A DNA stretch of 64,000 nt from Leptodactylus fallax. Taxonomy: Eukaryota > Chordata > Amphibia > Anura > Leptodactylidae. The stretch covers positions 2,294,001 to 2,358,000 of the forward strand of contig CAMRHE010000018.1 of assembly GCA_947044405.1 (NCBI GenBank). The letters run 5' to 3'. The position numbers were made by a program, and so were the translations under genes. This document shows positions 1 to 10,508 of the stretch, in pieces. The notes beneath the pieces were generated by a model, which was not told the origin of the DNA, did no database searches, and saw only the letters and a program-made list of their open reading frames with translations. Position 1 is the first letter of the stretch. Each line of letters begins with the position of its first letter.

Positions 1-924
1 ACAGAATATTTTCTTTGCCAGATTTACAGTGAGAGACCATGTTGGGCGACCAGGGTCCACAAGAAGGGGCCCCCATATACAACAACAAAAATAATAAGTA
101 ATACATAATGTCACTTTATCATCTACTGAAATTGAAAAGTATTGTCAGTATTTTCAAAAGCTGAAGTATTGTCAATATTGATGGAAACGAATTTCTAAGC
201 TGAGCTTCAATTCACTCATAACAAATTCAGTGCACTAAAAAATATAACATCAAGATTTGGCTGTGCTGAATTCTATAAAGTAATTGTAGAAGACAATATT
301 GCCTGTGCCTTACCAAATATAGATATTGCCTTTCGAACATTTTAAACATTAATGGTCATAATTTTACAGCTGAGCTTTAATTTTTTTGGTTGAAGTAGGT
401 TAAAAATCCATTCAGAACAACTATGCAACAAGGCAGGCTGGATGCCTTTTCTCTTATATGTATAGAAGCAGATGTGCTGTGTAAGATTGTCCTCTATCAA
501 ACATTGAAATCAATGCTCACTAATGGTAAATTTATAATACAAAATGATATAGCAGATATAAAGACACATAAAATGTAAATCTTAAACATAGTATATAACA
601 GAAAGTAAAAAATAGATTAGTTATCTGAGATTATATATCAAAATACGGTAATGCAAGCCTATAGAACAAAATTTAGAGCTAAAAAGGGAACTAGTCATGT
701 TGAAAATGCAGTCCATTCTGTAAGTAGAAATATGTGGAAAAAATACAGTAGAAGTAGAAATGTATTCATTTAAAGCTCTGGTCATTCGTAGGTGTCTAGC
801 TGGTGGTCCTTCTCAGTGGTTGACAGTCTTCTTTGTATGAAGGTACATACAATGCACTACAATGACATCAGTCACTAAGAAGCACTCCGAAGCCCAGAAT
901 GAGCAGGGATTTGAATTAATACAG
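1..924. other. AT-rich noncoding DNA
   Basis: No coding frame, RNA gene or recognisable repeat is visible. It is probably intronic or 5' flanking sequence of the + strand gene whose exons begin near 5.1 kb. A first exon with a signal peptide may lie here or upstream, but I could not identify one. Confidence 0.5.
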
Positions 925-1250
925 TAGAATATCTTTGAAACGTTTATTTCAGTAATTAAATGAAAAAAGTGACCTCCTATATTTTCTAGATTCTTTAAAC
1001 ACAGAGTGTTCTATTTCAAGTGTTTTATTTCTGTAAATGTTGATTATGGATTACAGGTAATGAAAACCAAAATTTAAGAAAATTAGAATACTGTAAAAAA
1101 GTTCAGTATTGTAAATTCAGAGTGTCACCTGCCAAGGTTTCCTAAGCCTTTAAGTGGTCCCTCAGTCTGGTTCAGAAGGACACACAATCATGGAAGGCAC
1201 TGATTATGAATTGTATTACTGAAATGAATGAACGTTTCAAAGATATTCTA
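925..1250. mobile_element. MITE with imperfect terminal inverted repeats
   Basis: The left arm at 926-957 (AGAATATCTTTGAAACGTTT onward) is mirrored at 1212-1250 (ending AAACGTTT-type sequence and GATATTCT in reverse). The arms start and end beside TA, which suggests a Tc1/mariner-type TA target. There is no coding capacity. Confidence 0.55.
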
Positions 1251-1267
1251 ATTTATTGAGATGCACC

Positions 1268-1329
<62 letters not shown>
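1268..1329. repeat. (TG)n(TA)n microsatellite, left part
   Basis: A TG run passes into a long TA run that ends exactly at the left tip of a Tc1 element. The same TA run continues at 2956-2985 and after 4633, so the tract was split by two transposon insertions. Confidence 0.95.
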
Positions 1330-1332
<3 letters not shown>

Positions 1333-2952
1333 TACAGACCAAAAGTTTGGACACACCTCATTCCAAGAGTTTTCTGTATTTTCATGACTATAAAAATTGT
1401 AGATTCACACTGAAGGCATCAAAACTATGAATTAACACATGTGGAATTATATACTTAACAAAAAAGTGTTAAACAACTGAAAATATGTCTTATATTCTAG
1501 GTTCTTCAAAGTAGCCACCTTTTGCTTTGATTACTGCTTTGCACACTCTTGGCATTCTCTTGCTGAGCTTCAAGAGGTAGTCACCTGAAATGGTCTTCCA
1601 ACAGTCTTGAAGGAGTTCCCAGAGATGCTTAGCACTTGTTGGCCCTTTTGCCTTCACTCTGCAGTCCAGCTCACCCCAAACCATCTTGATTGGGTTCAGG
1701 TCTGGTGACTGTGGAGGCCAGGTCATCTGGCGTAGCATCCCATCACTCTCCTTCTTGGTCAAATAGCCCTTAGACAGTCTGGAGGTGTGTTTGGGGTCAT
1801 TGTCCTGTTGAAAAATAAATGATGGTCCAACTAAACGCAAACCGGATGGAATAGCATGCCGCTGCAAGATGCTGTGGTAACCATGCTGGTTCAGTATTCC
1901 TTCAATTTTGAATAAATCCCCAACAGTGTCAACAGCAAAGCACCCCCACACCATCACACTCCTCCTCCATGCTTCACGGTGGGAACCAGGCATGTAGAGT
2001 TCATTCGTTCACCTTTTCTACGTCGCACAAAGACACGGTGGTTGGAACCAAAGATCTCAAATTTGGACTCATCAGACCAAAGCACAGATTTCCACAGGTC
2101 TAATGTCCATTCCTTGTGTTCTTTAGCCCAAACAAGTCTCTTCTGCTTGTTGTCTGTCCTTAGCAGTGGTTTCCTAGTAGCTATTTTACCATGAAGGCCT
2201 GCTGCACACAGTCTCCTCTTAACAGTTGTTGTAGAGATGTGTCTGCTGCTAGAACTCTGTGTGGCATTGACCTGGTCTCTAATCTGAGCTGCTGTTAACC
2301 TGCGATTTCTGAGGCTGGTGACTCGGATGAACTTATCCTCCGCAGCAGAGGTGACTCTTGGTCTTCCTTTCCTGGGGCGGTCCTCATGTGAGCCAGTTTC
2401 TTTGTAGCGCTTGATGGTTTTGGCCACTGCACTTGGGGACACTTTCAAAGTTTTCCCAATTTTTCGGACTGACTGACCTACATTTCTTAAAGTAATGATG
2501 GCCACTCGTTTTTCTTTACTTAGCTGCTTTTTTCTTGCCATAATACAAATTCTAACACTCCATTCAGTAGGACTATCAGCTGTGTATCCACCTGACTTCT
2601 GAACAACACAACTGATGGTCCCAACCCCATTTATAAGGCAAGAAATCCCACTTATTAAACCTGACAGGGCACACCTGTGAAGTGAAAACCATTTCAGGTG
2701 ACTACCTCTTTAAGCTCATCAAGAGAATGCCAAGAGTGTGCAAAGCAGTAATCAAAGCAAAATGTGGCTACATTGAAGAACCTAGAATATAAGACATATT
2801 TTCAGTAGTTTCACACTTTTTTGTTAAGTATATAATTCCACATGTGTTAATTCATAGTTTTGATGCCTTCAGTGTGAATCTATAATTTTTATAGTCATGA
2901 AAATACAGAAAACTCTTGGAATGAGAAGGTGTGTCCAAACTTTTGGTCTGTA

Positions 2953-2955
<3 letters not shown>
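1330..2955 (-). mobile_element. Tc1/mariner element, DD38E-type, with long TIRs
   Basis: The 1,626-bp element has tips CAGTACAGACCAAAAGTTTG and the matching reverse complement, with TA on each side. The inverted repeats are unusually long, about 265 bp (1330-1594 and 2688-2955). They reach into the 3' end of the transposase frame, so the right arm carries a second copy of the last 25 or so codons. The transposase lies on the minus strand. Spacing between the second and third catalytic positions is 38 residues, as in the DD38E (Intruder) sibling family of Tc1; the family name is inference from that spacing. Confidence 0.93.
1490..2541 (-). pseudogene. Tc1-like transposase, frameshifted and catalytically dead
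   Basis: The gene would encode a cut-and-paste DDE transposase that acts on the element's inverted repeats. The N-terminal half (2541 down to about 1965) starts MARKKQLSKEKR. It shows a paired-like helix-turn-helix, a GRPR hook and the first catalytic Asp in LWSDESK. The C-terminal half (about 1990 down to 1490) has the second Asp in FQQDNDPKH and ends CKAVIKAKGGYFEEPRI. The halves are in different frames: one base is missing next to the glycine run near 1965. The third catalytic residue is Lys (DLNPIKMVW) where the family has Glu, consistent with a GAG to AAG change. The reading length, 1,052 nt, is one base short of 351 codons. Confidence 0.93.

Positions 2956-2985
<30 letters not shown>
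2956..2985. repeat. (TA)15 bridge between two Tc1 elements
   Basis: A pure TA run of 30 bp separates the right tip of the first Tc1 element from the left tip of the next. It is the surviving middle of the microsatellite into which both elements inserted. Confidence 0.97.
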
Positions 2986-2988
<3 letters not shown>

Positions 2989-4633
2989 TCATATGAAAAA
3001 GTTTGGGCACCCCTATTAATCTTAATCATTTTTAGTTCTAAATATTTGGGTGTTTGCAACAGCCATTTCAATTTGATATATCTAATAACTGATGGACACA
3101 GTAATATTTCAGGATTGAAATGAGGTTTATTGTACTAACAGAAAATGTGCAATATGCATTAAACCAAAATTTGACCGGTGCAAAAATTTGGGTACCCTTA
3201 TCATTTTATTGATTTGAATACTCCTAACTACTTTTTACTGACTTACTGAAGCACAAAATTGGTTTTGTAACCTCACTGAGCTTTGAACTTCATAGCCAGG
3301 TGTATCCAATCATGAGAAAAGGTATTTACGGTGGCCAATTGCAAGTTGTTCTCCTATTTGAATCTCCTCTGAAGAGTGGCATCATGGGCTCCTCAAAACA
3401 ACTCTCAAATGAGCTGAAAACAAAGATTGTTCAACATAGTTGTTCAGGGGAAGGATACAAAAAGTTGTCTCAGAGATTTAACCTGTCAGTTTCCACTGTG
3501 AGGAACATAGTAAGGAAATGGAAGACCACAGGGACAGTTCTTGTTAAGCCCAGAAGTGGCAGGCCAAGAAAAATATCAGAAAAGCAGAGAAGAAGAATGG
3601 TGAGAACAGTCAAGGACAATCCACAGACCACCTCCAAAGAGCTGCAGCATCATCTTGCTGCAGATGGTGTCACTGTGCATCGGTCAACAATACAGCACAC
3701 TTTGCACAAGGAGAAGCTGTATGGGAGAGTGATGCGAAAGAAGCCGTTTCTGAAAGCACGCCACAAACAGAGTCGCCTGAGGTATGCAAAAGCACATTTG
3801 GACAAGCCAGCTTCATTTTGGAAGAAGGTCCTGTGGACTGATGAAACAAAGATTGAGTTGTTTGGTCATACAAAAAGGCGTTATGCATGGCGTCAAAAAA
3901 CACAGCATTCCAAGAAAAACACTTTCTACCCACTGTAAAATTTGGTGGAGATTCCATCATGCTTTGGGGCTGTGTGGCCAATGCCGGCACCGGCAATCTT
4001 GTTAAAGTTGAGGGTCGCATGGATTCAACTCAGTATCAGCAGATTCTTGAGAATAATGTACAAGAATCAGTGACGAATTTGAAGTTACGCCGGGGATGGA
4101 TATTTCAGCAAGACAATGATCCAAAACACAGCTCCAAATCTACTCAGGCATTCATGCAGAGGAACAATTACAATGTTCTGGAATGGCCATCCCAGTCCCC
4201 AGACCTGAATATCATTGAACATCTGTGGGATAATTTGAAGCAGGCTGTCCATGCTCGGCGACCATCAAACTTAACTGAACTGGAATTGTTTTGTAAAGAG
4301 GAATGGTCAAAAATACCTTCATCCAGGATCCAGGAACTGATTAAAAGCTACAGGAAGCGACTAGAGGCTGTTATTTTTGCAAAAGGAGGATCTACTAAAT
4401 ATTAATGTCACTTTTCTGTTGAGGTGCCCATACTTTTGCACCGGTCAAATTTTGGTTTAATGCATATTGCACATTTTCTGTTAGTACAATAAATCTCATT
4501 TCAATCCTGAAATATTACTGTGTCCATCAGTTATTAGATATATCAAATTGAAATGGCTGTTGCAAACACCCAAATATTTAGAACTAAAAATGATTAAGAT
4601 TAATAGGGGTGCCCAAACTTTTTCATATGACTG
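2986..4633 (+). mobile_element. Tc1 element (DD34E), nearly complete
   Basis: The 1,648-bp element has tips CAGTCATATGAAAAAGTTTG and the reverse complement at 4614-4633. TA flanks both ends, and a short TA run follows at 4634-4651. Inverted repeats run about 215 bp (2986-3200 and 4419-4633). The arms begin with the same CAGT tip as the neighbour but are otherwise a different family. The transposase is on the + strand. Confidence 0.95.
3384..4405 (+). pseudogene. Tc1 transposase (DD34E), one frameshift
   Basis: I take the start as the ATG at 3384 (MGSSKQLSNELK), because Tc1 proteins begin this way; the upstream ATG at 3300 adds unrelated residues. Order of parts: paired-like helix-turn-helix domain, GRPRKIS hook, first Asp in LWTDETK, second Asp in FQQDNDPKH, then Glu in NIIEHLW 34 residues later, ending KGGSTKY. 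All three catalytic residues are present. The frame breaks in the six-A run near 3895-3900, where one A appears to be missing. The total of 1,022 nt is one short of a full 340-residue frame plus stop. Confidence 0.93.
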
Positions 4634-4974
4634 TATATATATATATATATGATCAGTTCTTCCTGCTCTATGCTGCTCATATATTGAACTGTATTTTCAA
4701 AGTAACTGGTTCTCTTTACAGTAAATATTCAGTGAACCTTCATTTGGAGATATTTTCCATTGTTGCTCTGCATAGAGATGATCACATATAAAGTGGTCCG
4801 TTATTTGACAGGCCGATAGCCAGGTTTTCTGCAATCTAAGAACATTGTCCCCACTTGTTAGTCACTGCATTGTCTTACATCACTCATTTCAGGTGCCAGT
4901 ATAAAGGACTACTCAGTAGCGCATACTTACATTTGTAAGCGTTGCTATGGTTTTCTCTGGTAACAACGCCAAAA

Positions 4975-5320
4975 ACTGATTACAAACTACAAATGCAATA
5001 ATTGAAAACTAAGTACTTGTTACAAATTATTTGTTTTATTGCTATTTATTGTATATTTTAAACCTTGTATCAAATTACTTTGTTATTGTTTTGTTTAATA
5101 TTAGTGTCAGAAGGGACACCAAGCTATACAATGACTACAACTATGGAAACTGATATGTACAAAGGTCAGGAAATGTGATATTTATACTGTAAAGCTATAT
5201 CCAGTCCCTCCAAACATATGCCCAGAAATATGTAACCATATACTGTATGAGTTGTTTGTATAAATTTTATACAGTTGTCATAAAACCTATAGCTGATTGG
5301 GATTTTCAGTAGAGTTTTGT
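4975..5320 (+). repeat. Duplicated intron-exon block, copy 1 of the TMTT exon
   Basis: The stretch from ACAAACTACAAA through the exon at 5105 and on to the CTCCAAACATATG region is clearly similar to 11775-12070. The similarity covers intron on both sides of the exon, so this is a segmental duplication and not convergence. Indels of a few bases separate the copies. Confidence 0.8.
5105..5164 (+). CDS. Candidate small exon, mucin-like membrane protein (TMTT type, copy 1)
   Basis: The acceptor is TATTAG at 5104. The frame set by the other exons reads SEGTPSYTMTTTMETDMYK after a split first codon, giving 60 nt and phase 1-1. It is a paralogue of the exon at 11898. Its original donor, at the position matching 11952, is lost: the GGTACAG of the other copy is missing. 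The nearest usable donor is AAAG/GTCAGG, which is weak. The exon may therefore be used poorly or be dead. Confidence 0.5.
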
Positions 5321-5651
5321 TTGCAATGTTCCAAGGTATACTTGTCAAATGTAGGCAACAATTTTTTTACAATTTTGGCATATGTCTGGCAATAAACCTT
5401 TCTGCTGCCAGGCCAAATTTAAAAAAAAAAAAAAAATTCGGCAAATTCGGCTGACGCATGGACCATATTTCTTCACCCAAACACAGTCACGTGAAAAGGC
5501 CCTTAGAAAAAAAAAAGGATCTGTAAATGCAAATACAGGTATACCCTAGCAGCTGCCTTTCATGGAATTTATAGGTATTCCAATGTACAATATTATAATA
5601 AAAAAAAAACTCAAATGAAAAAGACCACTCTTGGGGCAAAGCAATGTTTAA

Positions 5652-6177
5652 AGAGGACCTTTCACGTCCTCATGTATATGCTGTTTTACATACCGCTAGA
5701 AAGCAGACAGTGCGCTGAATTCTGTGCCCCATTGCCAGAAGGGCGTTTCTGACAGTCTAGCTGCACTGTGAGGAACGCCCTCCCTGACAGTATTCCTCCA
5801 TAGCACTGTACTGAGGGGGAGTTCCTCACAGCTCAGTGTCATCACTGGGCTGTAAGGAATGCTCCCTCTGACTGTACAGGCTATAGATTAGTACTGTCAG
5901 GGAGGGCGTTCCTTACCGCCCAGTGATGACACTGAACTGTGAGGAACGCCCCCTCAGTACAGTGCTATGGAGGAATGTTGTCAGGGAGGGCATTCCTCAC
6001 GGCCCAGCTAGACTGTCAGGAATGCCCTTCTGACGATGGGGCACAGAACTACCGGCACCGATAGATCCAGCCCTGGGCCACATAATGGGAAAGCAGACAG
6101 CGCGCTGAATTCAGCGCACTGTCTGCTTTCTAGCGGTATGTAAAACAGCATATAAATGAGGACGTGAAAGGTCCTCT
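5652..6177. mobile_element. Fold-back MITE flanked by TTAA
   Basis: TTAA at 5648-5651 and 6178-6181 flank an element that is inverted-repeat along most of its length. The arms begin AGAGGACCTTTCACGTCCTC and meet near 5880. A second local palindrome sits at about 6090-6133. TTAA targets point to piggyBac-type mobilisation. No coding capacity. Confidence 0.8.
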
Positions 6178-6298
6178 TTAAATAAGTAGTTAAAAAAACA
6201 CACAAAAATCGGGATTATTTTTAATAAAAATAGTTTTTTTTATTATATAAGAACCCTAAAACATAAACATAGGTACATATTAGATGTTAAATAAACAT

Positions 6299-6577
6299 TT
6301 AAGGGGTTATACAGTTTCTGCTATTGATGGTCTCAATATTAGATCAGCACGGCCCACTCTCCATACAAAATGTAGCGGTGGGTATTCATAACACAGCTCA
6401 ATAGACTTAAGCAGTGTGACTACTAAAACCCGCAGCTACAGTTCAGGACAGCAAGTGAGAGCAAATCAGCTGCACTGAAACAGCACAGCTTCCAGTATTG
6501 TTTACCAGGAGGTGCAGTGCCTTGGTACAGCTGATCTGTAGGATAAGGATAAGCCATCAATAACAGAAACTGGTTAA
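6299..6577. mobile_element. TTAA-flanked MITE, partly decayed
   Basis: The left end reads TTAAGGGGTTATACAGTTTC. The right end mirrors the inner part (ATCAATAACAGAAACTGG) and is followed by TTAA. The right terminal few bases are missing. Confidence 0.55.
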
Positions 6578-6579
6578 CA

Positions 6580-6880
6580 CCATTAGGCTGAAATCCCATG
6601 CTGCGAAAACGCAGCATTTTTGCCACTGCGGAAATGCTGAGGCAAAAAAAACTGCATTTCACAGTACGTACAAAGTGAATGAGATTGTGGCGAATCCCAT
6701 CCACACATTAAAAAAAAAAATCTGCAACGGAAAAGCTGCGTTTTGAAAATCGCTGCATGTCAATTATACCTGTGGAAACGCTGGAGTTTTCCCTATAGGT
6801 ATAATAAGGGCTGAAAGAAAAACTCAATGAAAATTCAATTTTCTTTGTTTTGCTACGTGGGGCGTTAGCCTTCAGCAAAA
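6580..6880. mobile_element. GC-rich palindromic MITE-like repeat
   Basis: The left side reads GGCTGAAATCCCATGCTGCG and the right side ends GCTACGTGGGGCGTTAGCC. Internal sequence (AATCGCTGCATGTCAATTAT and TATACCTGTGGAAACGCTG) recurs in the better preserved relative at 24755-25303. Confidence 0.5.
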
Positions 6881-6954
6881 TGAAGTTAGTTTGGAGAGAC
6901 AAAAAAAAAGCAGGTTCTCAAAAAGTCAGCAAAAAAAAAAAAATTAAGGATATA

Positions 6955-8110
6955 TTGTTTCAAATTTTATACACAAGTGTATTTGGAATCTGTATGACTT
7001 GGATCCCTAATATGATGATACTGTATTTGAATGGTTCTATACATAAAATTATGGTGCTATAAAGATAATTTTCATGCAGAGTCTGCAAGGAAATATACCA
7101 ATATGCCAGGAACTGGACTAACTCTCCGTTTGGTGGAAAAAAGTGGAACTTTATTGATGCAGCCACAATATGAGAATCAAAAGGCACTAAAATCATCTAT
7201 GTGTTCATGCAACCATCCTTACTCATGGCAGGGTGAACATTGAAAACCCTCACAATAAATATCCCTGTACCACCTATGTCTCAATGTCACATGATTTTCT
7301 TTTAATCACAAAACAGAGAATGAAAAACCCTCAAAGTATGGCTTAAATAGAATAAATTGTCACAAAATGTTGCATGCAACAACTGAGCACTAATGTGAAT
7401 GGTAACTTCAGCTAGACATACTAACAACACTGTGTCATGGTCTTATGCATCAATGAAGTTCCACTTATTTCCACTGACCAGTGTGCTGAAGCATTTTGCA
7501 CTTTTTGGATTATTTGCACTTTGCTGGGAGCTGGTCTCGTACACCTAGAGTAGGCCTATGAGACTAGTCAGCTAGTGGACTTGTTTTTGTTCACTGGACT
7601 AAGAAGTCCCTTAAAGTATTTGATTTTAAAACTTAGTCCGTGATATGGAACTTTACATGGACAGGGGTAATTTACAGCCTCCCAAAGCAAAATCTCAAAC
7701 AAGACACCTATCTGCCATTTATGTTGTTGTCTTCTTAAGCATCAGCTAAGCCAGCTAAGCTTTTGGGCTACTACAGGAGCCAAGACCTTGGAGCAAACTG
7801 CTGTCTCTGCACATCTCTATTGCTTCTTCATTGCACATAGAATTAAGCAAAATGTAAGGCTGAGCTGAGGAACACCTGCTTGTGTGTATGAGGCCCTAAT
7901 GCAAAATGTATCTGTACGTGGCAAATTGCATTATATTGTTTAATTAATTTTTAATTTCTAATTATTCTATTAGGAGATGTTTCTTCACTGGTCACAGGTA
8001 AGTCTTGTTTTCTGTAGTTAGTGACTGTCTTATACAAGATACAAAGCAGTATGGAATTGGTATAATCATTTCAGCTTCTTTTAGACAGTGGAGATCTGGT
8101 GGTAATGCCC
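6955..8110 (+). repeat. Duplicated intron-exon block, copy A
   Basis: Segments around 6955-7030 and 7590-8060 align with 17660-18400, and the part around the exon also aligns with 16890-17200. Shared landmarks are AGTGTATTTGGAATCTGTA, CACTGGACTAAGAAG, ATCTGCCATTTAT and the acceptor tract TTTCTAATTATTCTATTAG. Sequence between 7080 and 7440 is specific to this copy and looks like an insertion. Confidence 0.75.
7974..7997 (+). CDS. Mini-exon, mucin-like membrane protein (copy A)
   Basis: The exon is 24 nt, from acceptor TTATTCTATTAG to donor CAG/GTAAGT, a strong consensus donor. In phase 1-1 it reads DVSSLVT between split glycine codons. It belongs to a set of three paralogous mini-exons, with 17106-17138 and 18305-18331. 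All three keep the Ser-Ser core, the phase and the sequence downstream of the donor (GTCTTATACAAG or close relatives). Confidence 0.7.
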
Positions 8111-9394
8111 ATGATTAGAGTCCTTTCTAATCACAGGCATTCATTCTTTTTATCAGCTCTGATTCCCCATTTGTCCCGGTGCTGCTACTCCATCAGATTA
8201 CTTGCCATTGCCGTTACAGCAAGATCCAAGGACGGATTGGGACCTGAAAGTGGCCCTGGAAAAAAAAATTTGAAAGTGGCCCAATTTTATAGGCGGGCTC
8301 AGTGCAAGTAGGTAAAATCATTGCATGTAGGCAGGGCCAGCAAAAGTAGCTATTCCATGTAAAGTAGTCCTGTGTAAAGTAAGTTTGAACAGGACTGCTT
8401 TACATGGAGGCAGAGGCAGCAGTCCTATGTAAGTTACCATGTCAGACTGAAACTGTAACTGATCAACATGCATTTTTGAGTCCCTGGTTATCCTTTAGTG
8501 ATGATCCCTCAGGATAGTTTGTTATGTGAAAGGAGCCGATAATCATGGTTCCTTCACTTCAGAATGATATTTAACCTGAGTGGATCTGGCCATATTAATT
8601 GATTGGATACAGGACACATTGAGTATTGAGTACACCATTTCTCTTTGAGCCTGTATATCTCATTATTATTTATAATATTTGGCTCTATGTATGATTTCTG
8701 GCTGCAATTCTGTAGGGCTGTTACCCATATGTGTTGCTGATTTATCTATGTCATTAATACCTATTTATCTGTGCTTTACCTGTACCTGGATATTTACATG
8801 TATCTGCATACATATGTGCTAACCTAGATTATTAACAAATGTCGGTGTGTCTGGACCTTGATTATATTAGTGGGGTTTCGGTGTCTACACCCCTTAGTAA
8901 CCTTTACTGAGTGACCCATTTCTGTTACCTTTCATTTATATGCAGATGGTTGCTTTTGACTGACTTTATAGACTGTATTTTGATTTTATCTATAGTAATC
9001 ATTAAAAGTTACGTTTTATCCATTTATTTTCATGGTCATTCGTTTCTGTGAATTTTGTGACTTGTGAATGGAATTAATCATCCTCTGTGAATTAATTCCA
9101 GGAGGATAGAAGTGTTGTGAAGGCTTAAAATCATACAACCACCTCTTGTTACACCCTTGTCAATAGCTGGACTGGACCAGTCCTGTTTAAACTGTGCATC
9201 AATTCTGCTAGCCAGGGAGTATAATAAAGCTGATGCAGGAGGAAAATACTAGCGATTATTGGTGGTGATATTTAATTGCCACAGGGCTAGTTTAAGCCTC
9301 ATTCATTTCCAGCTTTCTATCCCCAAACAATATAATACGATAGGAAGCCAAGGATCTAGAGCTTCTTTAGTTACAACAAAGGTATGGCTCCTAA
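8111..9394. other. Intronic noncoding DNA with a transposon scrap
   Basis: Nothing coding is seen. Around 8225-8345 the text GGACGGATTGGGACCTGAAA and nearby AGTGGCCC resembles the tip of a hAT element like the one at 28884, without a matching second end. The rest looks unique. Confidence 0.45.
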
Positions 9395-9669
9395 TAAGGG
9401 CTCACTCACACAACAGGGTTCATTGACTGTGTCCTAGCCTTTGTATTAACAGCCAGCACACAATGTCATAGACTTTAATGCATTTATTCACACGACCGTG
9501 TTTTAACAGTCTGTGTGAAAGAGAACCTGTCATTTCTTTGGCTGAGTTCAGGGTTTCCTCAATAGACTTATATCTTGAAATGGGATAACTCTCAGGTGTG
9601 TATTTGGCCATGAAAAAATACTTTTTCATGGCTGACTGCAGGACCCTATCGTGTGAATGTAGCCTAACC
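9395..9669. mobile_element. MITE with CACACGA-type ends
   Basis: The left end TAAGGGCTCACTCACACAAC is mirrored by the right end GACCCTATCGTGTGAATGTA followed by GCCTAA. Part of a group of palindromic repeats with CACAC-rich ends, as at 60383-60731. Confidence 0.55.
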
Positions 9670-9767
9670 TAGGTATAATTTGGAATGTGGATGTGGAAAC
9701 TGCACAACTGTCTTTTTTCATTTCTTAAAGCTAAAGATAAACATTGTCTAATTGTATTACACAGCAG

Positions 9768-9932
9768 GTATTAATGATTCATCATCAGTAACTACCGGCC
9801 AACATCTATCCACTGTCAAACAAGGAGAGAAAGGCTCTGAAAATCAGACAAATCCACCACCAGTAACTACCAGCCACCACCTCTCCACTATCGTTCAAGG
9901 AAATAATGATTCTAAGATAGAAACCATTAATG
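9768..9932 (+). CDS. Ectodomain exon with internal repeat, mucin-like membrane protein
   Basis: The exon is 165 nt, phase 1-1, with donor AATG/GTAAATG. It encodes a hydrophilic Ser/Thr-rich segment with two imperfect repeats: SSVTTGQHLSTVKQGEKGSE, then PPVTTSHHLSTIVQGNNDSK. Three N-glycosylation sequons are visible (NDS, NQT, NDS). The acceptor is a tandem ACAGCAG (NAGNAG). Using the first AG adds one codon and keeps the same phase, so two isoforms are possible. It is the longest ectodomain exon found. Confidence 0.7.
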
Positions 9933-10063
9933 GTAAATGTATAACAACTGAAAAATATCCAAAAACTACAATTACAACCTTCCTATAAAAGAAAAAGTAA
10001 GCAAAACAGATGAGTGATCTAGCATCAAAACAAAGAAACGCAGATCCAAAGAATAATGATTGA

Positions 10064-10508
10064 AGGGGTTCTCCCACAATATAACCATATTTAAAATTGA
10101 AGACAATTAAAATTTAAACATTTTGGCAAATATAAAAATATATGACTAAACATTTTGCCAAGTTTTAAAAATTTTCACTAAGTGGTGACAGTCTGTTGTT
10201 TTGATACATTGCTGATAGACATGACCATGAATGCAGGAAATTTCTGTTCACTAAAACCCAGCCATGATTTCCTTGTTGTGGCTGGTTTATGTTTTCATGT
10301 ATGTAGTGTCCCTGTCTGTAAAATGTATTTCCAGTTATTGACATAAATGTTTACTTCCAATACTTTATGTGGTCTGTCATTTGACAGCTCATTCTGAGCT
10401 TTGCAGTCTAGTGGGCGTTCCTACTCCTCAAATTTTTTTTTTTGCAAAAATGTTTAACTTTTAATTATCTACAAATCTAAATATGGTTATGCACATGGGA
10501 AAACCCCT
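10064..10508. mobile_element. MITE with AAGGGGTT..CCC ends
   Basis: The left end GAAGGGGTTCTCCCA pairs with TGGGAAAACCCCTT at 10497-10508. Inner sequence TAACCATATTTAAA and its mirror AAATATGGTTATG extend the inverted repeat. TTGA (a decayed TTAA) is on the left and TTAA on the right. Confidence 0.6.
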
